DNA of 47,528 nucleotides from Lachnospiraceae bacterium (GTDB lineage Bacteria; Bacillota; Clostridia; Lachnospirales; Lachnospiraceae): positions 1 through 47,528 of the forward strand of contig JAIEFE010000012.1 in NCBI GenBank assembly GCA_029067085.1, in the 5' to 3' direction. The notes under the pieces are model-generated. The model had not been told where the DNA came from and did not search any database. It worked only from the letters and a program-made list of their open reading frames with translations. Numbering within the stretch: position 1 is the stretch's first letter; each line of letters starts with the position of its first letter. Made by a program: the position numbers and the translations under genes. This document shows, piece after piece, positions 32,118 through 40,220 of the stretch.

Positions 32118-33923
32118 TCATGCTCTCATATCAAAAGACGTCCTGCTGAGTACCGAAATATTCTTCTGCTGGTGGAGAATGGTCTGCATAACAGATTTCT
32201 CCCCCTCCTCATCCCCTGTCTCCTTCACACTCATCTTGGTTTTCAGGGAATATCCTCTGCTCGTAAGCCTTTGATTCAAAATATCAATATGCTCCTCGAT
32301 CAGCGAGAGCACATCCTCATCCGCCACCGTAAAATTGGTAGCCACCTGCTTATCCTTCATGGTCACATAGACGTCAAGCGGTCCCAGATGTTCCATATCC
32401 AGATGCAGAAGGGCGCTGACCTGCCCGTCTTTCGCCGCTAAATTCTTTTTATTTGTATAGACATAAAGGTCCCCGTGCGCCTCATTCCCCAACATTTTCA
32501 GGGGAAGCTGAACATAGGTGTAGAGATGATTCATCTGATTCATAAAATCTACGTTATTCTGGAGATTCTGCACGCTTTTACCAACAGGCGTATCGGTCTT
32601 TCCCGCCATCTCCAAAGCCTGCGTGAGCCTTGCGGTCTGCTCCCTGATCCTCTCGTAGAGCTGCTCTACCTGTTTTTTATCCGCAACCTCTCTCGGCTCC
32701 AACGTCCACTGACGACTGATCTCCTCCTTCAGAAGTGTCTGAAACTCTTTCCCGCCTAGAAGCCGCTGCATATCCTTCCCTGGGATTTCACCACGCATCG
32801 CTCTGGGAAGCAGATTTTTGATCAGGTTCAACACTTCTTTCGGCGGCAGGGTCCCGGCTTTGATCCGTTCTGCAGTCTCCTCAGACACCCCCAGCCCGCG
32901 AAGAGAGTCCGAAAGTCCCTCCCACTGCTCATTGGTAAGCGCAGACTGAACCGTCTCCGTATTCTGCACATTTTCCGAACCGGCTCTCGTGGAAGCCGCC
33001 TGTTCATCACTAGCCGCCTGTTCCGCCAGTGGCATCTGCGTCGTCTTTCCTGCCGCTTCCGTCTCCGAATTCTGTGCATTCTGAACATTTCCCGCGGCTT
33101 CTGTCTCCGAATTGCCTGATGTCTCCGCTGTCTGAGTGGCTTGAGAGATCTGTGCCGCTCCTTCCTCCTTTGCCGGTTCCTGCCCGGGGCGCAGGGTAAC
33201 AACTGCTCCCTCCTCCCCGTCATCCTCAGTAAAGGCTGCAAGTGTTGCTTCATAGAGAGCAAGGGCCTTGTCACCTTGTCCCTCTTGCAGAAGTTCCTGG
33301 AAGACCTGAGGCAGCTCCTCCGCAACAGCATGCGCGCTCCCCAGAATCTGATGATTCGCATTGACGTACTGCTCGAACTGCTCTATATTTTCTGCTGTCA
33401 CGGGCAGCTCCAGTTTTGTTAACTGTATGATGGAAGCCGGATTCTGTCCCGGAAAATCCATGATCTGTCTGCTCATGTTCAGAATGGACTCCTTGTCGAT
33501 GGGCATACCCTCCTCCATCATCCGTGCCACCATCTCGATATTTGCTGCTGTCTCCGGCATGGAGGCTGCCGATAATGCCCTCAGAATCGTGGCTGTATTC
33601 GCCGTGTTGGTGTAGAGAGGCGCAAGCGACATGAAGGAGCTGGAGTTCGCCTTGATTTCAAAGCTCAGCATCTGCCCCAGAGCCAGACTTACGCTCTTGT
33701 CGATCTTTGCGTTGATGCTGAAATCCTGTGCCAGCTCAATCTGCACCGAATTGCCGTTCCTTCCCACTACCGTACCCTGAATGGTCTGTCCCGGTTTTAA
33801 GGCCCGCACTTCGCTCTGCAGGCGCATAAGCCGCTCGCCTTTGCCGACACCCGCCGCTGCTCTTGCCGCATCCGCTGCCCGCAGACTCTGATTGTCTTTT
33901 TTTTGTACATTGTCCAGATTCAA
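32118..33923 (-). CDS. ylqG: FliK-like hook-length-control domain protein (YlqG type)
   Basis: Protein of 601 aa. The N-terminal region (about 1-110) has a beta-rich segment, ALKPGQTIQGTVVGRNG. A low-complexity Glu/Ala/Gln linker (about 230-320) contains a 14-residue repeat starting SETEAAG (DNA copies at 33055 and 33097). The C-terminal portion (about 480-575) resembles the FliK/Flg_hook domain (VSALLHLDMEHLGPLDVYV, then LTSRGYSLKTKMSV). It begins with TTG at 33923, just after the rnhB stop, with GAGG inside the last rnhB codons. Paired with ylqH. No other flagellar export genes are present here, so the pair may serve a non-flagellar role. Confidence 0.8.
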   Translation of the reverse strand: MNLDNVQKKDNQSLRAADAARAAAGVGKGERLMRLQSEVRALKPGQTIQGTVVGRNGNSVQIELAQDFSINAKIDKSVSLALGQMLSFEIKANSSSFMSLAPLYTNTANTATILRALSAASMPETAANIEMVARMMEEGMPIDKESILNMSRQIMDFPGQNPASIIQLTKLELPVTAENIEQFEQYVNANHQILGSAHAVAEELPQVFQELLQEGQGDKALALYEATLAAFTEDDGEEGAVVTLRPGQEPAKEEGAAQISQATQTAETSGNSETEAAGNVQNAQNSETEAAGKTTQMPLAEQAASDEQAASTRAGSENVQNTETVQSALTNEQWEGLSDSLRGLGVSEETAERIKAGTLPPKEVLNLIKNLLPRAMRGEIPGKDMQRLLGGKEFQTLLKEEISRQWTLEPREVADKKQVEQLYERIREQTARLTQALEMAGKTDTPVGKSVQNLQNNVDFMNQMNHLYTYVQLPLKMLGNEAHGDLYVYTNKKNLAAKDGQVSALLHLDMEHLGPLDVYVTMKDKQVATNFTVADEDVLSLIEEHIDILNQRLTSRGYSLKTKMSVKETGDEEGEKSVMQTILHQQKNISVLSRTSFDMRA

Positions 33924-33926
33924 ACG

Positions 33927-34691
33927 TTATACCTCACAAAAGTGCGTAATAAAAGATTTTCTGTGAATGGGACAGGGCCCGTACTTTTTCAGTGCCTCAA
34001 TGTGCGCCTTTGCTCCATATCCCTTGTTGCCGGAAAACCCATACATCGGATAGATCTCATCATACTGTACCATGAGCCGGTCTCTCGTCACCTTCGCCAC
34101 AATGCTGGCCGCACCAATGGAAATGCTTTTGGCATCCCCCTTAATGATGGGAATCTGCCTGATATCCACCCCCGGAATCGTGACTGCATCGTTCAATAAA
34201 ATATCAGGTGTTATTTCCAGTTTTCCTATTGCTTCCCGCATGGCCTCATAGGTGGCCTGCAAAATATTGATCTCGTCGATCCGCGCCGGTGCGCTGAATC
34301 CAAGTCCCACCGCCACCGCCTTCTCCATGATGATCTCATAAAGTTCCTCTCTCTTTTTTTCGGAGAGTTTTTTGGAATCATTGATATATAATATTTCACA
34401 ATCTTTCGGTAATATGACCGCTCCCGCAACCACCGGACCGGCAAGAGGCCCTCTTCCCACCTCGTCAATACCGCAGATATGTGTATAGGCGCTGTATTCT
34501 CTCTCGTAACGTTTGAGCGCTTCCGTCCTTCTCACCTCTTTTTCATAGGCAAGAAGACGTTTTTGGGCCTGTATGAGCGCCGCCTGCACCCCCGCTCTCT
34601 CATCTTTCTCGTAAGTCGAAAGTAAAACAGGCAGCTCACTGAGTGCCGCCGCCTGCAATTTTTGCCTGATCGTTCCGATATTTTCTGCCAT
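33927..34691 (-). CDS. rnhB: Ribonuclease HII
   Basis: Removes RNA primers and misincorporated ribonucleotides from DNA. At 254 aa it carries an N-terminal helical extension (about 1-70, Arg/Lys/Ala-rich) of the kind seen in Firmicute RNase HII. The catalytic domain begins CGIDEVGRGPLAGPVVAGAVIL (given as motif GIDEVGRG plus PLAGPVVA) with the D-E-G-R active-site core. IGAASIVAKVTRD and MYGFSGNKGYGAKAHIEAL follow. The ATG at 34691 has AGGAG 10 bases upstream. Confidence 0.96.
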   Translation of the reverse strand: MAENIGTIRQKLQAAALSELPVLLSTYEKDERAGVQAALIQAQKRLLAYEKEVRRTEALKRYEREYSAYTHICGIDEVGRGPLAGPVVAGAVILPKDCEILYINDSKKLSEKKREELYEIIMEKAVAVGLGFSAPARIDEINILQATYEAMREAIGKLEITPDILLNDAVTIPGVDIRQIPIIKGDAKSISIGAASIVAKVTRDRLMVQYDEIYPMYGFSGNKGYGAKAHIEALKKYGPCPIHRKSFITHFCEV

Positions 34692-34762
34692 CCGGTTAAT
34701 TCTCCTATCCGAGTCTGGGAAGCGGAATTCCCGCAGTTAATGTCTGAAAGAATTTACTGCTG

Positions 34763-35302
34763 TCAACGGTGCTTCACAAACCCCATCTTTTGAAACGGCC
34801 AAATGCGCAGCCATGCCTTGCCAACAATGTTCTCACGCCTGATATTACCGACAGTCGGGTCTCTGCCGTCAGTACTGTTATTTCTATTATCTCCCAGCAC
34901 AAAATACTCATCTTCCCCCAGCTTGATCGGCTCGATTGCCCGACCGGGATTTAAAATGACCTCCTTGCCATAGCCTTCCTCCAGAAGCACGTCATCCACA
35001 AAGATATTCCCCTCCTCGTCGATCTGTACCGTCTCTCCGGGAAGACCTATGATACGCTTTATGTAAAAAGTTGCATCCTGCTCCAAAAAAGGAAAAACGA
35101 TAATGTCATAGCGTTCCGGGTCGTGAAAGCGGTAACTGATCTTATCTACGATCAGATTATCCTCCGTGCTTAGTGTCGGCTCCATAGAGCTGCCCTGCAC
35201 CTGCGTTCTCTGTCCCACAAAATGGATCACCAGATAGACCACGCACAAAACACCCAACAGATACAGACTTGTATTTAAGATTTCCCTCAGTATCCTTTTC
35301 AT
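34763..35302 (-). CDS. lepB: Type I signal peptidase (first copy)
   Basis: Membrane-bound serine/lysine protease of 179 aa that removes signal peptides from exported proteins. One N-terminal transmembrane segment (about 8-29) is followed by the catalytic Ser39 in QGSSMEPTL and Lys82 in FYIKRIIGLPGE. GDNRNNSTDGRDPTVGNI is the box E region. The start is ATG 35302 with AAGGAGG 7 bases upstream. A longer reading frame (TTG 35401) overlaps rbgA and is not credible. It sits immediately after rbgA and is one of two signal peptidases flanking that gene. Confidence 0.95.
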   Translation of the reverse strand: MKRILREILNTSLYLLGVLCVVYLVIHFVGQRTQVQGSSMEPTLSTEDNLIVDKISYRFHDPERYDIIVFPFLEQDATFYIKRIIGLPGETVQIDEEGNIFVDDVLLEEGYGKEVILNPGRAIEPIKLGEDEYFVLGDNRNNSTDGRDPTVGNIRRENIVGKAWLRIWPFQKMGFVKHR

Positions 35303-35315
35303 GCTGTCATCCTCC

Positions 35316-36173
35316 TTATGTCCCATCACAGGTTTCAAGCGTGATCCTGCCGATTCTGCCGCTTCTGAAATCATCCACCAAAAGGGCTGCCGCCTTCTCA
35401 AGATCCGGCTCCTGCCCCTTCTTATAACATTTTCGATTCTCGCAGATCAATGAGAGCATCTGTACGGGCGTAAGCTCTTCCATGTCCTCCTCCACCTGAT
35501 AACGTGCAAAAAGCGCCTGCCTGTAATGCGTTAGGAGATAGGTGAGAAGCTGTGCCGCAAGCTCTGTCATCTGCAGAATATCATCGTTCATAGAACCGAT
35601 CATAGCAAGGCGTTTTCCTACTTCCTCGCTCTCGAACTTCGGCCAGAGAATACCCGGTGTGTCAAGAAGCTCCAGCTCCTTGTTCAGTCTGATCCACTGT
35701 TTTCCTTTCGTCACGCCCGGCTTATTTCCTGTCTTCGTGCAGGCCTTCCCGGCAAAGGAATTGATGAAGGTCGATTTTCCCACGTTTGGAATACCAACCA
35801 CGATGGCACGGACCGGTCGGTTTTTGATTCCCCGTTTTCTGTCCCGTTCAATCTTCTCTCTGCAGGCCTCCTGCACCTTTGGCTGAATCTGTCGAAGACC
35901 CTGCCCGGTTTTTGCGTTGACCTCCAGAACATGAAAGCCGAGGTCTCGAAAATATGCCATCCAAAGCTTGTTCGCCTCAGGGTCTGCCAGATCGGATTTA
36001 TTTAGGAGAATCAGCCGGGACTTATTCTTTCCCAGTTCATCAATATCAGGATTTCTGCTGGAGAGCGGGATTCTGGCATCCACAAGCTCAATCACCAGAT
36101 CGATCAGGCCGATATTCTCCTGCATCATGCGCTTTGCCTTCGTCATGTGCCCCGGATACCATTGATAATTCAT
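35316..36173 (-). CDS. rbgA: Ribosome biogenesis GTPase RbgA (YlqF)
   Basis: Circularly permuted GTPase of 285 aa that helps late assembly of the 50S subunit. Motif order is G4 (LLNKSDLAD near residue 58), then G1 (GIPNVGKSTFIN near 126) and G3 (LDTPGILWP near 172), which is the permuted order. The N-terminal YQWYPGHMTKAKRMM is diagnostic. A C-terminal helical domain (about 210-285) binds rRNA. The ATG at 36173 follows AGGG. It is between the two lepB genes and upstream of rnhB, the standard Firmicute neighbourhood. Confidence 0.96.
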   Translation of the reverse strand: MNYQWYPGHMTKAKRMMQENIGLIDLVIELVDARIPLSSRNPDIDELGKNKSRLILLNKSDLADPEANKLWMAYFRDLGFHVLEVNAKTGQGLRQIQPKVQEACREKIERDRKRGIKNRPVRAIVVGIPNVGKSTFINSFAGKACTKTGNKPGVTKGKQWIRLNKELELLDTPGILWPKFESEEVGKRLAMIGSMNDDILQMTELAAQLLTYLLTHYRQALFARYQVEEDMEELTPVQMLSLICENRKCYKKGQEPDLEKAAALLVDDFRSGRIGRITLETCDGT

Positions 36174-36185
36174 CCTGTTTTCCCT

Positions 36186-36770
36186 CTATTCAATCAGGCC
36201 CATGGTTTCCTCGTCGATTGTAAGATGAAACCACGCCTTGCCGATGATCGTGTCCTTTTTCACTGCGCCTATATTGCCGGAACGGCTGTCCTCGCTGCTG
36301 TTGCGGTTATCACCCAACACAAAAAATTCATCCGAAGCTAAAAGCAGTTCGTTCTGCGCGATACCCGGATCGACGATCTTATCAAAGCGGTCGTCTTCCG
36401 CAAGCATCAATCCGTTTATGTACACATTTCCCTCCAGAATCTGCACCGTCTCACCGGGGAGCCCCACCACACGTTTCACATAATAGTGAGAGTTCTGGTT
36501 GCCGTTTGGCAAAAAAACGACGACATCTCCGCGTTTCGGCGTGGATATCCTGTAGATCATGCGGTTCATCAGGATCTCCTGTCCGTTATACAGAACAGGC
36601 TCCATGGAATCACCGATCACGCTGGTACGCATCCCTACCGAGAAGATGATGACAAAGGCCAAAAAGACAGCAACAGCGCTGCCCACGAGCAGTTCCATGA
36701 CATCCTTCAGAAGTCTCGGATCAAGCTTTTTCTTTTTCTGATAAAAAGTTAAACCCTTTCTTCTGGCCAT
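36186..36770 (-). CDS. lepB: Type I signal peptidase (second copy)
   Basis: Signal peptidase of 194 aa. The N-terminal cytoplasmic segment is strongly basic (MARRKGLTFYQKKKK). A transmembrane segment (about 27-46) precedes catalytic Ser55 in IGDSMEPVL and Lys99 in HYYVKRVVGLPGE. The GDNRNSSEDSRSGNIGAV box is complete. I choose ATG 36770, with AAGG 6 bases upstream; a GTG at 36785 is possible. It is about as similar to the first copy as different signal peptidase classes within one genome usually are, and the two differ in the basic tail, which hints at different substrates or regulation. Confidence 0.94.
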   Translation of the reverse strand: MARRKGLTFYQKKKKLDPRLLKDVMELLVGSAVAVFLAFVIIFSVGMRTSVIGDSMEPVLYNGQEILMNRMIYRISTPKRGDVVVFLPNGNQNSHYYVKRVVGLPGETVQILEGNVYINGLMLAEDDRFDKIVDPGIAQNELLLASDEFFVLGDNRNSSEDSRSGNIGAVKKDTIIGKAWFHLTIDEETMGLIE

Positions 36771-36800
36771 CTTTTGCCTTCTCACCCTTCTCCCATCACG

Positions 36801-36835
36801 AAAAACAGATACCCCTGATCACTCTGAGGTATCTG
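36801..36835 (-). terminator. Terminator/attenuator after rplS
   Basis: Stem CAGATACC/GGTATCTG with extra pairs (ends 36806 and 36835), followed on minus by TTTTT at 36805-36801. It lies between rplS and the signal peptidase gene and may let rplS be expressed more strongly than the genes after it. Confidence 0.75.
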
Positions 36836-36853
36836 TCCCATCATCAATCTCGC

Positions 36854-37201
36854 TTATTTAACCAGTTCTTTGACCTTAGCCTTCTTACCGACGCGATCTC
36901 TCAGGTAATTCAGTTTAGCACGTCTCACCTTACCTCTTCTGACGACCTCCACCTTCTCCACATTGGGGGAATGCATGGGCCATGTCTTCTCGACGCCTAC
37001 GCCGTTTGAGACCTTACGCACCGTAAAGGTGGTTCTGTTGCCGCCGCCCTGAATCTTTAAGACGGTTCCCTCAAACACCTGAATTCTCTCGCGGTTACCC
37101 TCCTTGATCTTACCGTACACCTTGACGGTGTCGCCTACATGGAAGTCGCTTAAGTTTTCCTTCAACTGTGCCGCTTCAATTTCTCTGATGATATCGTTCA
37201 T
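36854..37201 (-). CDS. rplS: 50S ribosomal protein L19
   Basis: Ribosomal protein of 115 aa near the 30S/50S interface. [22 protein letters not shown] (in blocks), [21 protein letters not shown] and [24 protein letters not shown] are family-typical. The ATG at 37201 follows AGGAGGAG. It usually follows trmD directly, but here a divergent sensor-GGDEF gene lies between them. rplS therefore has its own promoter and a structured leader, and is followed by a terminator and then the lepB-rbgA genes. Confidence 0.98.
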   Translation of the reverse strand: MNDIIREIEAAQLKENLSDFHVGDTVKVYGKIKEGNRERIQVFEGTVLKIQGGGNRTTFTVRKVSNGVGVEKTWPMHSPNVEKVEVVRRGKVRRAKLNYLRDRVGKKAKVKELVK

Positions 37202-37260
37202 AATTCTCCTCCTGAAATGCTCGGGATGTTCTTAATACGTCTGTAACAGAGGACCATCCT
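37202..37260 (-). promoter_or_regulatory. Putative L19 leader (autoregulatory RNA)
   Basis: The 5' untranslated region of rplS can fold: GGATG (37259-37255) pairs with CATCC (37228-37224), enclosing TCTG-TTA-CAGA (37250-37240) and a TTAAGAA stretch next to the second arm. Ribosomal protein leaders upstream of rplS are known in Firmicutes. I assign it from position and this structure without a covariance match. Confidence 0.45.
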
Positions 37261-37276
37261 TCATCACAACATTATT

Positions 37277-37305
37277 AACTTACCATATCACAGGGACAAA
37301 TGCAA
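37277..37305 (-). promoter_or_regulatory. Promoter of rplS
   Basis: TTGCAT (37305-37300) and TAAGTT (37282-37277) with a 17-base spacer. An overlapping alternative uses TTGTCC with TAATAA. Either would put transcription start just before the L19 leader. Confidence 0.5.
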
Positions 37306-37367
37306 GGGATTTTTTACTTTTCATCCTTTTTACACTTTATGTAAATTTTCAAGGTCAAGAAGAATGA

Positions 37368-37396
37368 TTGAGGCATTTATATATCTATGATATAAT
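37368..37396 (+). promoter_or_regulatory. Promoter of the sensor-GGDEF gene
   Basis: TTGAGG (37368-37373) and a perfect TATAAT (37391-37396) with a 17-base spacer, giving a leader of about 95 bases with GGAG before the ATG at 37496. Confidence 0.7.
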
Positions 37397-37495
37397 TTTT
37401 CATATAATTTTGCAACGCTCATCTATGATCCGGGAATCTATAGAGTAAAAGGATAAATTTGAAACAATGACCAACCCTCAAATGGAGAATTCATA

Positions 37496-39442
37496 ATGAA
37501 AAAAATCGCAATGATCATGGAGGCAAACAAACGCGCTTTTGCCTGCACCCGCGCATCCTGGTTTTTAAAAAAAATTCAGGAAATGGAAGAGGAAATCAGT
37601 ATCTATATTTTTCGGAGCGCCGGCGCATGGACGCTGGATCTGAATTATAATATCGGAGAATACAATATCTATCATCTGCCTGATCTTACAGAATTTGATG
37701 GTATTATATTGGATGTGAACAGTATTCACCAGCGGGAGAATTACGGCTGTGGTGCGGCGGCATGGGAATATATCGTAAATGCTGCCAGACAGTCGGGAAA
37801 GCCCGTTCTTTCTCTGGCAAACAGGATAGAGGGCTTCTATCATGTCGGAATCGATAACTATGCAGCGATGCGGCTTATGATGGAACATGTCTTTCAGGTT
37901 CATGGGTGCAGAAACTTCTGGTTTATTATGGGACCAAAAGATAACTATGAGAACGGACAGCGGATACAGGCAGTTACTGATTATCTGAAAGAACACGATG
38001 TCCCCTGCGGAGATGACAGATTCTACTGTGAAAGTTTTGAGATCAGGAGCGGATACCGTGGATTTTTAAAGCTGTATGAAATACATGGCGAACATCCTGA
38101 GGCCATTATCTGCGGCAATGACGAAATTGCTGTAGGTGTCTGTAAGGCAGCGGAGGAAATGGGATTTTCCGTGCCTGGAGACTTTATTGTGACGGGATTT
38201 GATAATTTTGACAAGGCTTCTTATTTTTCTCCGAGAATTACAACGATCGACCAGCAGCAGAAAATGCTGGTTGATAAGGGCATGGAACTCTTTTCACGTG
38301 TCTGGAGGGGCGAGGCAGTGGAGGAATGCTGTTATACGAAGGCAGAAGGCGTTTTCTGGGACAGCTGCGGCTGTCAGACAGATGTCCAAATCGATCTTGC
38401 CGAACATGTCCGCAAAGATATCCTGTTAGAAGCCGAACAGTCGGATTTTGAAGAAGCAATCAAAATGTTGGAATACGAATTGCTGTATTGCGAAACACCG
38501 GAACAGATGTATGAAAAAATCTTAAACGGTCTGGATTCTTTACAATGTGAAGGTATGTATTTGGTGTTGGATGAAAATATTGAAGATTTTCAAAACGCGG
38601 CAGATGGTTCTCTGGAAGATATTGCACAGTTGTCCGGAAAGGGCAGATTTCATGAGACCGGTTATCCGGTGCGGATGAAAAAAGTATTTATCGATCCCAA
38701 GAGCGGTAAAGTCAGTATGGAGATGAAGAGCAGGAAGGAATTATTCTACGCACATGAAACAGACAAACGCAGTAAAGAGTATTTGTTCCTTCCCCTTCAT
38801 TTCAGCCGGTATACAGTAGGGTACATTGTGATCGTCAATGCTGTCTACCTGATGGAAAATCGATATCTGAATAAGATGATGAGTACAATCATGACAAGTA
38901 TGGAAAATTTTTACCGGAATAAAAGGCTGGAATATATTAACCGGCAATTACAAGAGATCTCCATGCGCGATGCCATGACAGGTCTCTATAACCGTTTGGG
39001 TTATCAAAACCGTGCGTGTCATATTTTCTCTGAAAATAAGGAAAAAAGCCAGGATCTGAGCATTCTTTTTATTGATATGGACCGCTTAAAATATATGAAC
39101 GATACATTTGGACATGAATGTGGTGATCTTGCCATTAAGATCACGGCTGAGGCAATTCTAAGGTATCGTCCTGATGATGCGGTCGCCATCCGTATGGGTG
39201 GAGATGAGTTTCTGGTAGTGCTTCCTAAGATGCAGCCGGAAGAGATTGAGAAGATCGTGACAAATATCCGAACCGACATAGATGCGAATGCTAAGATTCA
39301 TAAACTGCCCTGTGAATTGAGCATCAGTACCGGCAGCATCAATACGGATATGCGTAATGGCAAAGAACTGGATGACTATGTGCGAATGGCCGATGAGATC
39401 ATGTACCAGGAAAAAAGTGCCAAGAAAAAGCAGCGCAAATAA
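37496..39442 (+). CDS. Periplasmic-binding-protein-like sensor fused to GGDEF domain
   Basis: Predicted diguanylate cyclase of 648 aa. The N-terminal 275 residues resemble the LacI/PBP1 ligand-binding fold (e.g. IICGNDEIAVGVCKAAEEMGF, in blocks, and FIVTGFDNFDKASYFSPRITTIDQ), but without the helix-turn-helix and without a signal peptide, so it should read an intracellular ligand. A linker (about 300-460) with a GAF-like feel and a helical segment (QLQEISMRDAMTGLYNR) lead to the GGDEF domain (about 480-645), with an intact GGDEF motif at 568-572. An RPDD sequence lies just upstream, but with one residue more spacing than a standard I-site. It is more A/T-rich than its neighbours and interrupts the trmD-rplS neighbourhood. 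Confidence 0.87.
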   Translation: MKKIAMIMEANKRAFACTRASWFLKKIQEMEEEISIYIFRSAGAWTLDLNYNIGEYNIYHLPDLTEFDGIILDVNSIHQRENYGCGAAAWEYIVNAARQSGKPVLSLANRIEGFYHVGIDNYAAMRLMMEHVFQVHGCRNFWFIMGPKDNYENGQRIQAVTDYLKEHDVPCGDDRFYCESFEIRSGYRGFLKLYEIHGEHPEAIICGNDEIAVGVCKAAEEMGFSVPGDFIVTGFDNFDKASYFSPRITTIDQQQKMLVDKGMELFSRVWRGEAVEECCYTKAEGVFWDSCGCQTDVQIDLAEHVRKDILLEAEQSDFEEAIKMLEYELLYCETPEQMYEKILNGLDSLQCEGMYLVLDENIEDFQNAADGSLEDIAQLSGKGRFHETGYPVRMKKVFIDPKSGKVSMEMKSRKELFYAHETDKRSKEYLFLPLHFSRYTVGYIVIVNAVYLMENRYLNKMMSTIMTSMENFYRNKRLEYINRQLQEISMRDAMTGLYNRLGYQNRACHIFSENKEKSQDLSILFIDMDRLKYMNDTFGHECGDLAIKITAEAILRYRPDDAVAIRMGGDEFLVVLPKMQPEEIEKIVTNIRTDIDANAKIHKLPCELSISTGSINTDMRNGKELDDYVRMADEIMYQEKSAKKKQRK

Positions 39443-39472
39443 AGATATAAAACTATGGTAATACCGCTTAGA

Positions 39473-40180
39473 TCAAGAATGGGTATCCATATATTTTTCA
39501 TAGAGATCAGGACGTTTTTCCCTTGTCCGTTCCAGAGACTGCGCAAGCCTCCAAGCATCCACCTTCGCGTGATCTCCGGAGAGCAGCACCTCCGGAACTC
39601 TCTTTTCATGCCAGATCTCCGGCCTGGAATACTGAGGATATTCCAACAGGCCGTCACTGAAGGACTCCGTCTGCGCCGACTCGTCATTGTGTAAAACGCC
39701 CGGCACAAGTCTGGCTATGGCATCAACCATCACCATGGCCGCCAGCTCTCCTCCCGTGAGCACATAATCCCCCAGAGAAATCTCGTCGGTAACGATCTCC
39801 TCCAGCACCCGCTCGTCAATCCCCTCATAGTGGCCGCATAGAAAGATCAGTTCCTCCTCCCCGGCCAGTTCTCTTGCTATCTCCTGATGAAAAGTTCTCC
39901 CCTGCGGCGTAACATAGATGACACGGCATTTCTTTTCTTGACCAATTCGGTCAACTACAAACTTCCATGCATCATAGACAGGTTGCGCCTGCATCAGCAT
40001 TCCCGCGCCGCCTCCGTATGTGTAATCATCCACCTTGCCGTGTTTATCCGTTGTATAGTCCCTGATATTGACCGCCTCTATGGCGATATCGCCCCGCGCC
40101 GCCGCTCTGCCAAGAATACTGGTGTGCAGCCCCTGCCGGACCATATCGGGAAATAAAGTCAGTATGTGAAACTTTAACAT
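39473..40180 (-). CDS. trmD: tRNA (guanine-N1-)-methyltransferase
   Basis: Methylates G37 of tRNAs with SAM, preventing frameshifts. At 235 aa it has normal length. A SPOUT trefoil-knot fold is shown by YTYGGGAGMLMQAQPVYDAW (near residue 55), IFLCGHYEGIDERVLEE and ISLGDYVLTGGELAAMV. The C-terminal helical domain ends at about residue 235. The ATG at 40180 has GAGG 11 bases upstream. Last gene of the ylxM-ffh-rpsP-khpA-rimM-trmD operon; no terminator is obvious before the convergent GGDEF gene. Confidence 0.97.
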   Translation of the reverse strand: MLKFHILTLFPDMVRQGLHTSILGRAAARGDIAIEAVNIRDYTTDKHGKVDDYTYGGGAGMLMQAQPVYDAWKFVVDRIGQEKKCRVIYVTPQGRTFHQEIARELAGEEELIFLCGHYEGIDERVLEEIVTDEISLGDYVLTGGELAAMVMVDAIARLVPGVLHNDESAQTESFSDGLLEYPQYSRPEIWHEKRVPEVLLSGDHAKVDAWRLAQSLERTREKRPDLYEKYMDTHS

Positions 40181-40220
40181 TGTATTCTTTCCTCAAAGCA
40201 TGATTTCGCTCAGCTTGCGC

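Noticed and set aside
35303..35401. Longer N-terminus for the first signal peptidase starting at TTG 35401
   Set aside because: It would overlap rbgA by 86 bases and lacks a ribosome site; ATG 35302 has AAGGAGG at correct spacing.
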